26,512 bases of DNA from Fibrobacter sp. (GTDB taxonomy: Bacteria; Fibrobacterota; Fibrobacteria; Fibrobacterales; Fibrobacteraceae), in NCBI GenBank assembly GCA_016295375.1, contig JAEDLI010000024.1, positions 1 to 26,512 on the forward strand, in the 5' to 3' direction. Positions within the stretch are counted from its first letter, which is position 1, and every line of letters begins with the position of its first letter. Of this stretch, positions 1 to 6,017 are shown one piece after another. Under the pieces are notes generated by a model. That model was given only the letters and a program-made list of their open reading frames with translations. It searched no databases and was not told the DNA's origin. Made by a program: the position numbers and the translations under genes.

Positions 1-85
1 ATTTCCCTTTCGCGAAAGCGGGTGTGAATACGGCGGAAGCGAGTGCTGCTGCGCCTGCGGTTTTTAAAAAGTCTCTTCTGTCCAT
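1..85 (-). CDS. N-terminus of a Tat-exported protein (partial at window edge)
   Basis: Only the first 28 codons are visible; the gene runs off the left edge on the minus strand. They read as a textbook twin-arginine signal: MDRRDFLKTAGAAALAS, then a short hydrophobic stretch ending FTPAFA, a likely signal peptidase site. The RRDFLK motif predicts folded export by the Tat system, usual for cofactor-containing oxidoreductases. It lies downstream of the two membrane-protein genes at 111-422 and 432-839 and probably shares their MerR-controlled transcript. Many proteins with this leader near AdhR-like regulators are aldo/keto reductases, but nothing of the mature domain is present, so the function is not assigned. 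Confidence 0.75.
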   Translation of the reverse strand, partial: MDRRDFLKTAGAAALASAVFTPAFAKGK

Positions 86-90
86 AAGTT

Positions 91-124
91 TAGTGGTTAG
101 TGGTTGGTGATTAGTGGTTTGTGG
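91..124. repeat. Degenerate short-word array (TTAGTGG words)
   Basis: The plus strand reads about four imperfect copies of TAGTGGT/TTAGTGGTT with small spacers. The array fills the gap between the Tat gene and the membrane-protein gene at 111-422 and runs into the latter, supplying its last codons (TNH) and its TAA stop. The same word recurs beside the stop codon of the gene at 6018. Confidence 0.65.
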
Positions 125-422
125 CAATATTGCGCCATTTGCCTTTCGGGTCTTTCCAAAGGACTACGGCAAGCCAAATGACAAGCCCCAGGGCAACAGC
201 GGAGAACCCGAGGAAGGTATCGTTCAGCATGTCGGCTGCGGCGGGGGTGAAGTATTCGGCGCGGAGTTCGGCATATTCGAAAACGGCGTCGATGAACCAC
301 ATGAGGGATGCTCCCCAGTAGAGGTAGCACAAGGTTGAAATTTTCATTTCGTCCTTGGCTCCGGCCCTGTACCAGAATATGGTGGCGATGACGGCTGCAA
401 ATACGGTTATCAACAAAGTCAT
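111..422 (-). CDS. Small conserved-looking integral membrane protein, unknown function
   Basis: A 103-residue protein with about three hydrophobic segments (near residues 2-18, 30-48 and 68-90), acidic/aromatic loops (FIDAVFEYAELRAEYF) and a basic end. No catalytic motif is recognised. The start is well supported: an AGGAGG ribosome-binding site lies 8 bases upstream and overlaps the stop codon of the preceding gene at 432, so the two are probably translationally coupled. The final residues TNH and the stop come from the TTAGTGG-type repeat array, so the C-terminus has probably been rewritten by it. It sits in a leftward operon with the 432-839 gene and a Tat-exported protein, driven from the MerR-type promoter. 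Confidence 0.75.
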   Translation of the reverse strand: MTLLITVFAAVIATIFWYRAGAKDEMKISTLCYLYWGASLMWFIDAVFEYAELRAEYFTPAAADMLNDTFLGFSAVALGLVIWLAVVLWKDPKGKWRNIATNH

Positions 423-431
423 GGGTGCCTC

Positions 432-839
432 CTACTTGTCCTGGACCTTTACGGTGGCGGGTTCTGCCGAGACCATCCGGCTACGTACAAAATGCACCAT
501 GGCCCAGGAAAGCGTTACGAAGGCGGCCATAGATGTGCCGACCGTCGCCATTTCATGGTAAACTTCGCTCATGGCCGCAGGGTCCGTGGCTGCCGTCAGG
601 AAAGGGTAGAAAGGCTGGATTTCGCCATGCCACAGGTGCTCAAAGGCGAGCAGGGCGGAGCCACCCCACAGCAGGCGCGAAAGGGACTTGAGCTTTTTAT
701 AGAAGGGCTGTGCGTTGGGCGATGTCGCTTCGTGCAGGGCCTTGCCTTCGGCGACGGCTTTTTGACTGCGGTGCTCCAAAACGATGTTTACGATAGTGAC
801 AATGGCAGCTTCTGCTGCTGGCACGACAAAACAGGCCAT
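432..839 (-). CDS. Small integral membrane protein, unknown function
   Basis: 135 residues with three likely membrane segments (about 4-20, 52-68 and 96-116). Histidines and acids cluster around the second (LLAFEHLWHGE) and before the third (VYHEMATVG), which could be metal or redox ligands, but this is inference. An AAAAGGAG ribosome-binding site stands 5-6 bases before the ATG. It is the first gene of the leftward operon facing the MerR gene, with its promoter at 870-900. The pairing with the 111-422 gene, a Tat protein and an AdhR-like regulator suggests a membrane-bound redox or aldehyde-stress function. I do not recognise a named family. Confidence 0.75.
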   Translation of the reverse strand: MACFVVPAAEAAIVTIVNIVLEHRSQKAVAEGKALHEATSPNAQPFYKKLKSLSRLLWGGSALLAFEHLWHGEIQPFYPFLTAATDPAAMSEVYHEMATVGTSMAAFVTLSWAMVHFVRSRMVSAEPATVKVQDK

Positions 840-869
840 AAAATCTCCTTTTGAAAATGTTCTATAAGA

Positions 870-900
870 AATATAACACCTAGAGTTGACTCTAGGTGTA
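870..900 (-). promoter_or_regulatory. MerR-type leftward promoter with 24-bp palindrome
   Basis: On the minus strand a -10 TATATT (875-870) lies 19 bases from a -35-like TACACC (900-895). The overlong spacer is occupied by a perfect palindrome at 876-899: arms ACACCTAGAGT and ACTCTAGGTGT around a TG centre. A 19-bp spacer holding the operator is the hallmark of promoters that MerR-family activators untwist. It should drive the operon at 839-1. Confidence 0.75.
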
Positions 901-925
901 GAACTTTCTTGAAAAAGTTGAAAAA

Positions 926-956
926 TTTTATTTAGAGTTGACTCTAACTCTAGTAT
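926..956 (+). promoter_or_regulatory. MerR-type rightward promoter with second palindrome
   Basis: A palindrome at 932-947 (TTAGAGT-TG-ACTCTAA) shares its core AGAGTTGACTCT with the operator at 876-899. It lies in a 19-base gap between TTTTAT (926-931) and TAGTAT (951-956), giving the same MerR geometry towards the regulator gene itself, so autoregulation is likely. A second possible -10, TATATT at 972-977, stands only 8 bases before the ATG at 986 and could give a nearly leaderless transcript. Confidence 0.6.
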
Positions 957-985
957 TTGGGCGAAAATATTTATATTTTGTAAAT

Positions 986-1432
986 ATGAGTTACTCCATA
1001 GGTGATGTCGTCAAGAAGACAGGGCTTTCGGCCTACACCCTGCGCTATTACGAAAAAGAGGGCCTGCTTCCCTTTGTCAAGAAGAACTCCTCGGGCGTGC
1101 GGGCCTACAGCGACGAAGACCTTCGCTGGCTTACTATGATTGAATGCCTCAAGGATTCGGGACTGCAAATCAAGGAAATCCGCCAGTACATCGAGTGGTT
1201 CAACGAGGGCGATTCCACGCTTCCTCAAAGGCTGTCCCTTTTTGAAAACCGCCGCAAGATTCTTGAAAAGGAAATGGCCCGCCTTACAGTGGTCATGAAC
1301 AAGATTCGCTTTAAGGAACTGCTGTACCGGGAAGCGGTTCGGGTGGGGAACCTGGACATCGCCACCAACGAAAGGCGGTTCCAACAGCTGAAGAAAAAGT
1401 TGTTCGAATCCCCGGACGATTTTGACAAGTAG
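986..1432 (+). CDS. MerR-family regulator, AdhR/NmlR-like
   Basis: A 148-residue regulator. Residues 2-70 are the MerR winged helix-turn-helix: SIGDVVKKTGLSAYTLRYYE at the start, the GVRAYSDEDLRWL wing, and MIECLKDSGL. A long dimerisation helix covers about residues 80-118. Cys54 in IECLKDSGL falls where AdhR of Bacillus subtilis, as I recall, has its aldehyde-sensing Cys (FIKCMRNAGL), and there are no C-terminal metal-binding cysteines, so a thiol-reactive electrophile sensor is more likely than a metal sensor. I chose the ATG at 986 because it gives the standard N-terminus; an upstream start at 938 would lie inside the operator. There is no clear Shine-Dalgarno. The targets are probably the divergent operon and the reductase at 1475. 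Confidence 0.88.
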   Translation: MSYSIGDVVKKTGLSAYTLRYYEKEGLLPFVKKNSSGVRAYSDEDLRWLTMIECLKDSGLQIKEIRQYIEWFNEGDSTLPQRLSLFENRRKILEKEMARLTVVMNKIRFKELLYREAVRVGNLDIATNERRFQQLKKKLFESPDDFDK

Positions 1433-1474
1433 AATTTTAATAAAGAAACATTTTTCATAACAAAGGAATTAATT

Positions 1475-2056
1475 ATGAAGGTCGTTTTATTCAATGGTAG
1501 CCGTCGCGAAAAGGGCTGCACTTATACGGCGCTGAGCCTCGTGGCTGGCGAACTCAAGGCCGCTGGCATCGAGACGGAAATCTTCTTCGTGGGTGGCCGC
1601 GTGCTGAAGGGCGAAATTGACGCCGTGGTTCACGAAGCCAAGGAAGTCCTTAAAACAGCCGACGCCGTTGTTTACGGCTCTCCGGTGTACTACGCATCCC
1701 CCAGCGGCGAGATTCTGATGTTCTTGGACAGGCTTTACGGCATTGCCGAAGCGGAACTTCTCTTTAAGCCGGCAGCAACCGTTGCTTCTGCCCGTCGCGC
1801 AGGGACAAGCGCTACGCTTGATGCTCTGAACAAGTATCCGGCATTTGCGCAGCAGCCCATGGTGGCGTCGCGTTACTGGAACATGGTTCACGGTTCTAGC
1901 CCTGAAGATGTGCTGAAGGACGAGGAAGGCGTGCAGATTATGCAGGAACTGGGCCACAACATGGCGTGGATCCTGAAGAGCATCGAAGCGGGCAAGAAGG
2001 CGGGTGTCGTGCAGCCTGTTGCCGAAAAGAAAATCTTCACGAACTTTATCCGCTAA
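1475..2056 (+). CDS. Flavodoxin-fold NAD(P)H-dependent FMN reductase
   Basis: 193 residues of the NADPH-dependent FMN reductase/flavodoxin-like superfamily. The FMN phosphate loop is FNGSRREKGCTYTAL (residues 6-20) and the second flavin loop is VVYGSPVYYASPSGEI (about 66-81), followed by the helix with MFLDRLYG. The C-terminal half (ARRAGTSATLDAL, later MQELGHNMAWILKSIEAG) matches the iron-sulfur-flavoprotein-like reductases. No Cys cluster is present, so it probably carries only flavin. Ribosome-binding site AAAGGAA precedes the ATG. It follows the MerR gene in the same direction after 42 bases and probably acts in the same electrophile or redox response. Confidence 0.85.
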   Translation: MKVVLFNGSRREKGCTYTALSLVAGELKAAGIETEIFFVGGRVLKGEIDAVVHEAKEVLKTADAVVYGSPVYYASPSGEILMFLDRLYGIAEAELLFKPAATVASARRAGTSATLDALNKYPAFAQQPMVASRYWNMVHGSSPEDVLKDEEGVQIMQELGHNMAWILKSIEAGKKAGVVQPVAEKKIFTNFIR

Positions 2057-2063
2057 AAATACG

Positions 2064-2785
2064 ATGCGCTTGCGTTTTGCGAAGAACAAGAAACTCATGA
2101 TTACGGCGATTGTCTTGTCAGTACTGTTTATTTTAGGAGACGCAGGCGTGTTGTTCTTGAGTCAGGAAAAATTCGGGCATATTCCGCAAGGCAAGCGCCT
2201 TGAACGCATCAAGCAGTCGCCGAATTACGATGGCAAGCAGTTCGTGAACGAGGTCGAGACCGTCACCATGACGGGCGACAGGAGCGTGTTTGCCGTATGG
2301 AAGGATTTCCTGTTCGGTGACAAGAGTCAGACCGTTCCCGATACCGCAATGAACGTCATCAAGACGGACTTGCCTGGTGATTTCGCACGACCACTGGGAC
2401 CACTTGGATTACCGGGTGGTGACGGAACTGGAACCTCGCGTAAAGCGCGTGGTAACTGGCCTCGGCGTGGGCGATCATTTTGAATACTGGGGATACACGG
2501 TGGAAAAGCTCGTGGAGCTGGACTGGTGGGATTCTTTCGAATTGGGCGATTCTTGAAAACGGGCAGTATAACAAGGACTGGTCGCTCATCCACACCATGC
2601 CGGAATACCTGGGCAAGGAAATGGTGGAACTGGGCGCGAACCGCTACATGACCGTTCACCATTCCAAGTTCTGCCTGAGCAAGCATTCGTACACGGAACC
2701 GCTGGAAAATGCGAAACGCGCCGCCCAGGAATCGGGCAAGCCCGTGCTTATGCCGCAAATGGGTGAGGTCGTGTACCTGGAATAG
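2064..2785 (+). pseudogene. Metallo-beta-lactamase-fold hydrolase (UlaG/NAPE-PLD type), broken by two internal deletions
   Basis: Three pieces of one protein lie in three frames. Piece 1 (2064 to about 2376) has a membrane anchor and the family start KFGHIPQGKRLERIKQSPNY, up to VIKTDLP. Piece 2 (about 2377-2553, next frame) begins VISHDHWDHLDY, the HxHxDH zinc motif, and ends DWWDSFELGDS before a TGA. Piece 3 (about 2540-2785, third frame) is ENGQYNKDWSLIHTMPEYLG to the natural-looking end. The stretch normally before the zinc motif (WFGHSS region) and the one holding the later SGD and zinc ligands are both absent, so no active enzyme can be made. It starts 7 bases after the flavin reductase. 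Alternatively these are assembly errors. Confidence 0.8.
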
Positions 2786-2805
2786 GAACAAATTGATATT
2801 TTTTT

Positions 2806-2819
2806 TATAATTAGTGCAT
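2806..2819 (+). promoter_or_regulatory. -10 element very close to the pyrD start
   Basis: TATAAT at 2806-2811 is followed by only 8 bases before the ATG at 2820. Normal initiation would give a leader of 0-2 bases. No ribosome-binding site precedes the ATG, which agrees with a leaderless message. No convincing -35 is seen. Confidence 0.45.
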
Positions 2820-3995
2820 ATGAACTTTGAATGCACGAATCACGAGTATTATCTGCAGTTCAGCGACAAAGTGTTGGCCCTGATTCGCAGGATTTTCCGG
2901 AAATCTCCGGAGTTCAGGCATGATTCCTTCAAGCATGTGGCGCGGTTCGCCCCCTTCATTCCCTTTATGGGAGGCAGACCCGACCTGCGCAAGCCCCTGA
3001 AACGGGTCATTACTTTTACGGACCACAGCAACTCCCTTTATTTCGGGTGCCCCATTATCTTGGCCGCCGGAGCCAACAAGACAGCGCTTCGCATCAAGGA
3101 TTACGCCAACGTGGGTTTTGGAGGCATTACCGTGGGTACGGCCACTCGCCACTTTAGGGAAGGGAACACCCACCGCCCCCGCGTCGGTTTTCTGGAAGAT
3201 GACCGGGCCATCTACAACAGCATGGGGCTGAACAACGAGGGTGTAGAAGTTATATCCAAGCGTGTGGATGAACAGCTGGTCAAAGCCCACAAGGCCGGTC
3301 TCTGTGTTGGCATCTCTGTGGCGGAGACTCCGGGCCTTACCGACCCCGAAGAAAAAATCAAGGATATCATCGAGAGTTTCACCATCGCCTACAAGGCCGC
3401 CGACTACATCGAGATTAACGTGAGCTGTCCCAATACGGGGGAGTCCCGCGTAGATCTGGACATGACTTTTTCGGAACGGATTTTTGAGGAAATCATGAAA
3501 ATCCGCAACAGCCTTGGTATCCGCAAGGCGGTGTATGCAAAACTCAGCCCCGACCTGATGGAGCGGCACTTGATTTCCATCATGGACATGCTGGTGCGTA
3601 CCGGCGTGAACGGCGTGGTGGTGGGGAACACTTACCCCACGGCAAAGATCAGCGAGCTTCCGGTGTCCGTGACCCGCGATGACCTGACACCCCTTCGTGC
3701 CGATGGCGACTGCGGCGGGCTTTCGGGCAGGCCTCTCTACGAGAATATGGTCTGGAACGTGAAGTACATCCGGGAACATTACCCGCAAATGAGTGTCATT
3801 GCCTGCGGCGGTATCGACCACGGCTACAAGATTTACGACCTCATCAAGATGGGGGTGGACGCCGTGCAGTGCTACTCCGTGGTGGCCTTCCGCTGGATGG
3901 CGGCCCATGCCATGCGGGCCGAACTGATGGCTGCCATGCTGAATGACGGTTACAAGTCCCTGGGCGAATACGACGACCGGAATCCGAAGATGTAG
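2820..3995 (+). CDS. pyrD: Dihydroorotate dehydrogenase (PyrD)
   Basis: A 391-residue FMN enzyme that oxidises dihydroorotate to orotate in pyrimidine synthesis. Signatures in order: GGITVGTAT (phosphate/flavin), YNSMGLNNEG (substrate loop), INVSCPNT (about 199-206), AKLSPDL, GVVVGNT, GLSGRPLYENM and ACGGI near the end. The overall pattern, with a long N-terminal part and NSMGLNNEG/GLSGRPL, is that of the class 2 membrane-associated quinone enzymes. However, the catalytic base position in INVSCPN is Cys203, as in class 1, whereas class 2 normally has Ser. A GTG six bases upstream (2814) is in frame, but ATG 2820 fits the leaderless promoter better. It stands alone, with no pyr neighbours. Confidence 0.9.
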   Translation: MNFECTNHEYYLQFSDKVLALIRRIFRKSPEFRHDSFKHVARFAPFIPFMGGRPDLRKPLKRVITFTDHSNSLYFGCPIILAAGANKTALRIKDYANVGFGGITVGTATRHFREGNTHRPRVGFLEDDRAIYNSMGLNNEGVEVISKRVDEQLVKAHKAGLCVGISVAETPGLTDPEEKIKDIIESFTIAYKAADYIEINVSCPNTGESRVDLDMTFSERIFEEIMKIRNSLGIRKAVYAKLSPDLMERHLISIMDMLVRTGVNGVVVGNTYPTAKISELPVSVTRDDLTPLRADGDCGGLSGRPLYENMVWNVKYIREHYPQMSVIACGGIDHGYKIYDLIKMGVDAVQCYSVVAFRWMAAHAMRAELMAAMLNDGYKSLGEYDDRNPKM

Positions 3996-4026
3996 GGTAG
4001 GATTTTAGGGGTTAGGATCTAGGGTT
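3993..4026. repeat. Degenerate TAGG-word array starting at the pyrD stop codon
   Basis: Beginning with the TAG stop of pyrD, the sequence repeats TAGG words: TAGGGTAGG, TTTTAGGGG, TTAGGATC, TAGGG. The stop codon is itself the first word. It resembles in style, but not in word, the arrays at 91-124 and 5869-5903. Confidence 0.55.
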
Positions 4027-4042
4027 TGCGGGTCTCATGATG

Positions 4043-4126
4043 TGTCATCCTCGCGACCTGTGGTGAGCGTTGCCGAAACAAGGCGAGGATCCGTTTGAGG
4101 AATGTCATCCTCGCGAAGGCGAGGAT
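4043..4126. repeat. Two copies of the GTCATCCTCGCG hairpin repeat
   Basis: Copy 2 (4101-4126) is a perfect 8-bp hairpin, ATCCTCGC-GAAG-GCGAGGAT. Copy 1 (4043-4092) has the same two arms but a 28-base insertion in the loop. Each is followed by a TTGAGG tail. Related copies lie inside tilS (11558-11584, 12111-12137) and, inverted, at 4931-4950. It is the kind of small palindromic repeat (GTCATCCCCGCG...) scattered in many bacterial genomes. Confidence 0.75.
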
Positions 4127-4142
4127 CTGCTTGAGGTTAAGA

Positions 4143-4922
4143 ATGAAATTGAATACTTCTTTTCTTTTTTTTGCAATGTCTTTACTCTTGGTGGCTACAG
4201 CCTCTTTTGCCGCCCCCTGGCTGGGGCTTTCTTTCAAGAAGACCACTTTCGAAAACCATCTGGCCTTGGACATCAAGGGCGTGCACCCGGAATCGGGATG
4301 CTTTGCGGTGGGCGTGACCTCTGGCGATTTGCTGGTGGGCGTAAACGGCAAGCCCTTGACGGACATGTCCCAGATTCAGTCCGCCATTTCGGGCCACAAG
4401 GCGGGGGACAAGATCAAGCTGGAAATTTCCCGCGACGGCAAGAAACGGACCGTGATGGCCGCCCTTACGGAACGCCCAGACGACATCAGCAGCCTGACTG
4501 GTTCTGCCATCGGGAGCAAGATTGCCGAGTTCGGAAAGAACTTCTACAAGAACGGCGAAAAGCGCAAAGAAAAGCCCAAGGCCACCCTTCTGGATTTTTG
4601 GGCCACCTGGTGCGGGCCTTGCCGCAAGACGCTCCCGGTGCTTGCCAACATCTACAAGAAGTATGGCGACAAGGGACTGGAAGTTATTGGGATTTCAAAT
4701 GAGGGCTTGAGCGAGCTGAATGCTTTTTACAACCAGGTCCACGCTTCGCCTTATCCGCTGTACCGGGACGCGACACAGGATCTGTGGCGTCGCTACGGAA
4801 TACACGCCGTCCCGACCCTTATGCTTTTGGACAAGGACGGTTACATCAAGGGCGTGTGGAGCGGCGCCCCCGGCGAGTACGCCCTGGACCAGCTAGTTAG
4901 AGAGACTCTGGAAGGAAAGTAA
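4143..4922 (+). CDS. Exported PDZ-thioredoxin (TlpA-like) fusion protein
   Basis: 259 residues. A Sec signal peptide (MKLNTSFLFFAMSLLLVATA, then SFA before APWLG) leads to a PDZ-like domain at about residues 25-105 (HPESGCFAVGVTSGDLLVGVNGKPL, then DKIKLEISRDGK). A TlpA/AhpC-type thioredoxin domain follows at about 135-259 with LLDFWATWCGPCRKTLP (C157, C160) and the cis-Pro loop HAVPTLMLLD. It probably works as an envelope thiol-disulfide reductase or oxidase on substrates bound by the PDZ part. GAGG at 4133-4136 places the start at ATG 4143; an in-frame ATG at 4095 lies inside the hairpin repeat and lacks a signal peptide. Related hairpin repeats flank the gene on both sides. Confidence 0.87.
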   Translation: MKLNTSFLFFAMSLLLVATASFAAPWLGLSFKKTTFENHLALDIKGVHPESGCFAVGVTSGDLLVGVNGKPLTDMSQIQSAISGHKAGDKIKLEISRDGKKRTVMAALTERPDDISSLTGSAIGSKIAEFGKNFYKNGEKRKEKPKATLLDFWATWCGPCRKTLPVLANIYKKYGDKGLEVIGISNEGLSELNAFYNQVHASPYPLYRDATQDLWRRYGIHAVPTLMLLDKDGYIKGVWSGAPGEYALDQLVRETLEGK

Positions 4923-4930
4923 TCAAGCGG

Positions 4931-4950
4931 ATGCTCGCCTTCGCGAGCAT
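4931..4950. terminator. Hairpin between convergent genes, variant of the dispersed repeat
   Basis: ATGCTCGC-CTTC-GCGAGCAT is a perfect 8-bp stem with a 4-base loop, lying 8 bases after the stop of the thioredoxin gene and before the end of the convergent lipoprotein gene. There is no T run, so termination is inferred from position. Read in reverse it equals the hairpin at 4107-4126 with one base pair swapped on both arms. Confidence 0.55.
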
Positions 4951-4962
4951 AACGAGTTGAAG

Positions 4963-5319
4963 TTACATTCCGGCGGCTTTTTGCAGGGTGGCTACGACGC
5001 GGTCGTATTCTTCCTTGGTAATCCTCTTGTAGCCCGTGACGATTCCGCCGAATTCATAATAGGCGGAATCTCCTTTCACGTTCATCTTGTATTCCATGTC
5101 AAGAGTATTCTTGCCACGGAGAGCCCCGTCTTGTACAGTCGCCTTCAGGTCGCCGTTGATGTTGCGGATGGTGTAATCCGTGCCGTTTTCGGTAAGAACC
5201 TCGAAGGCCATGTTTTCTTCACCCAGCCAGCAGCCGGTGTAGTTGACGTTGTCCTGTCCGCAACCGAAAAGGAACAGGGAAGAAAGAGCAAGTGTTGCAA
5301 AAGGAATTAACTTTTTCAT
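4963..5319 (-). CDS. Small lipoprotein, unknown function
   Basis: 118 residues. MKKLIPFATLALSSLFLFGC is a lipoprotein signal with the modified Cys at about residue 20, followed by roughly 98 residues rich in beta-type sequence (GCWLGEENMAFEVLTENGTDYTI). The pattern resembles small Bacteroidetes/Fibrobacter lipocalin-like lipoproteins, but no family is claimed. The ATG at 5319 was chosen because it starts the signal peptide and has GGAA upstream; an in-frame start at 5358 would place 13 polar residues before it. It is divergent from the peptidase at 5350 and shares a 30-base intergenic region with it. Confidence 0.8.
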   Translation of the reverse strand: MKKLIPFATLALSSLFLFGCGQDNVNYTGCWLGEENMAFEVLTENGTDYTIRNINGDLKATVQDGALRGKNTLDMEYKMNVKGDSAYYEFGGIVTGYKRITKEEYDRVVATLQKAAGM

Positions 5320-5349
5320 GTTCCATAAAATAGTATTTTTTCGTGAAAA

Positions 5350-5871
5350 ATGAAGCACCTGTATTTAATTGCCCCGATCCTTGCCGTATTGGCGCTTGTT
5401 GGCGTCTATCTGCTGATTCGGGCCAATACACGGCCCATTCCCAAGTACGATTCTTCTGAGGTAGATGTGGACTGGAGTGCCGAGGATTATTACAGGCACT
5501 TGAACGTGAAGCCTTTTAGTGGTCGAGAAGTCCACAAGCTCCTTATCAAGCGGACCAAACAGAAGCCGGGTGTTTACCTGGAAAGCCTTGAACCCGCCAT
5601 GGACACGGCCGGGCTGGAGGTGATTAACGCATTTCATCAGGTCCTGGGCGACGACTACGTTCCCGTGATCACCAGCGGGAATGACTGGCCCTACCATGCT
5701 CGCAAGTCCAAGCATTACGAAAACAAGGCTATCGATTTCCGCATAAAGTACATTCCCCTGGAACAGCGCAGCGAAATCGTGAACCTGGTGACAGGACGGC
5801 TAAGCCCTCGGTTCAGAATCATCTGGGAGCGGGGCGACGCCGAACACCTGCACGTGGAATTGGCAGAATAG
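5350..5871 (+). CDS. Membrane-anchored M15-like peptidase (D-Ala-D-Ala carboxypeptidase fold)
   Basis: 173 residues. A single N-terminal membrane anchor (residues 3-24) is followed by a soluble domain of about 130 residues. The zinc-site pattern of the M15/VanY-like fold is visible: SGNDWPYHARKSKHYENKAIDFR (SxHxxxxAxDFR, His and Asp ligands) and EHLHVEL near the end (HxH ligand pair). It should act on peptidoglycan peptides or related substrates outside the inner membrane. Divergent from the small lipoprotein gene. There is no good ribosome-binding site; a TAGTAT at 5331-5336 may be its -10. The stop codon TAG opens a short-word repeat array. Confidence 0.75.
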   Translation: MKHLYLIAPILAVLALVGVYLLIRANTRPIPKYDSSEVDVDWSAEDYYRHLNVKPFSGREVHKLLIKRTKQKPGVYLESLEPAMDTAGLEVINAFHQVLGDDYVPVITSGNDWPYHARKSKHYENKAIDFRIKYIPLEQRSEIVNLVTGRLSPRFRIIWERGDAEHLHVELAE

Positions 5872-6016
5872 AGAGTTCAAAGTTCTGAGTTACTAGTTAC
5901 TAGACGTAAATAACGAAATTCTATACCAATTGCACCTAATTACTCTAGTAACTATAAACTAGCCCGCAGGGCGTAACTGCGGCGCAACCGCCCTGTATAC
6001 TAACCACTAACCACTG
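5869..6016. repeat. Intergenic repeat field between convergent genes
   Basis: It opens with the TAG stop of the peptidase gene and the words GAGTTC, AAGTTC, GAGTTAC, TAGTTAC, TAG (5869-5903). An inverted counterpart CTAGTAACT appears at 5944-5952. A hairpin CAGGGCG/CGCCCTG follows at 5967-5995, and 5999-6016 is a TAACCAC array touching the stop codon of the gene at 6018. No open reading frame is credible here. The hairpin could end transcription from both sides, but it has no T run. Confidence 0.55.
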
Positions 6017-6017
6017 T

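Noticed and set aside
91..124. Possible CRISPR-like or telomere-like repeats in the short-word arrays
   Set aside because: Words are only 4-8 bases, imperfect and without spacers; no cas genes are in the window.
2811..3908. A 365-codon minus-strand frame opposite pyrD
   Set aside because: His/Val-rich shadow typical of antisense reading; pyrD motifs are unambiguous on the plus strand.
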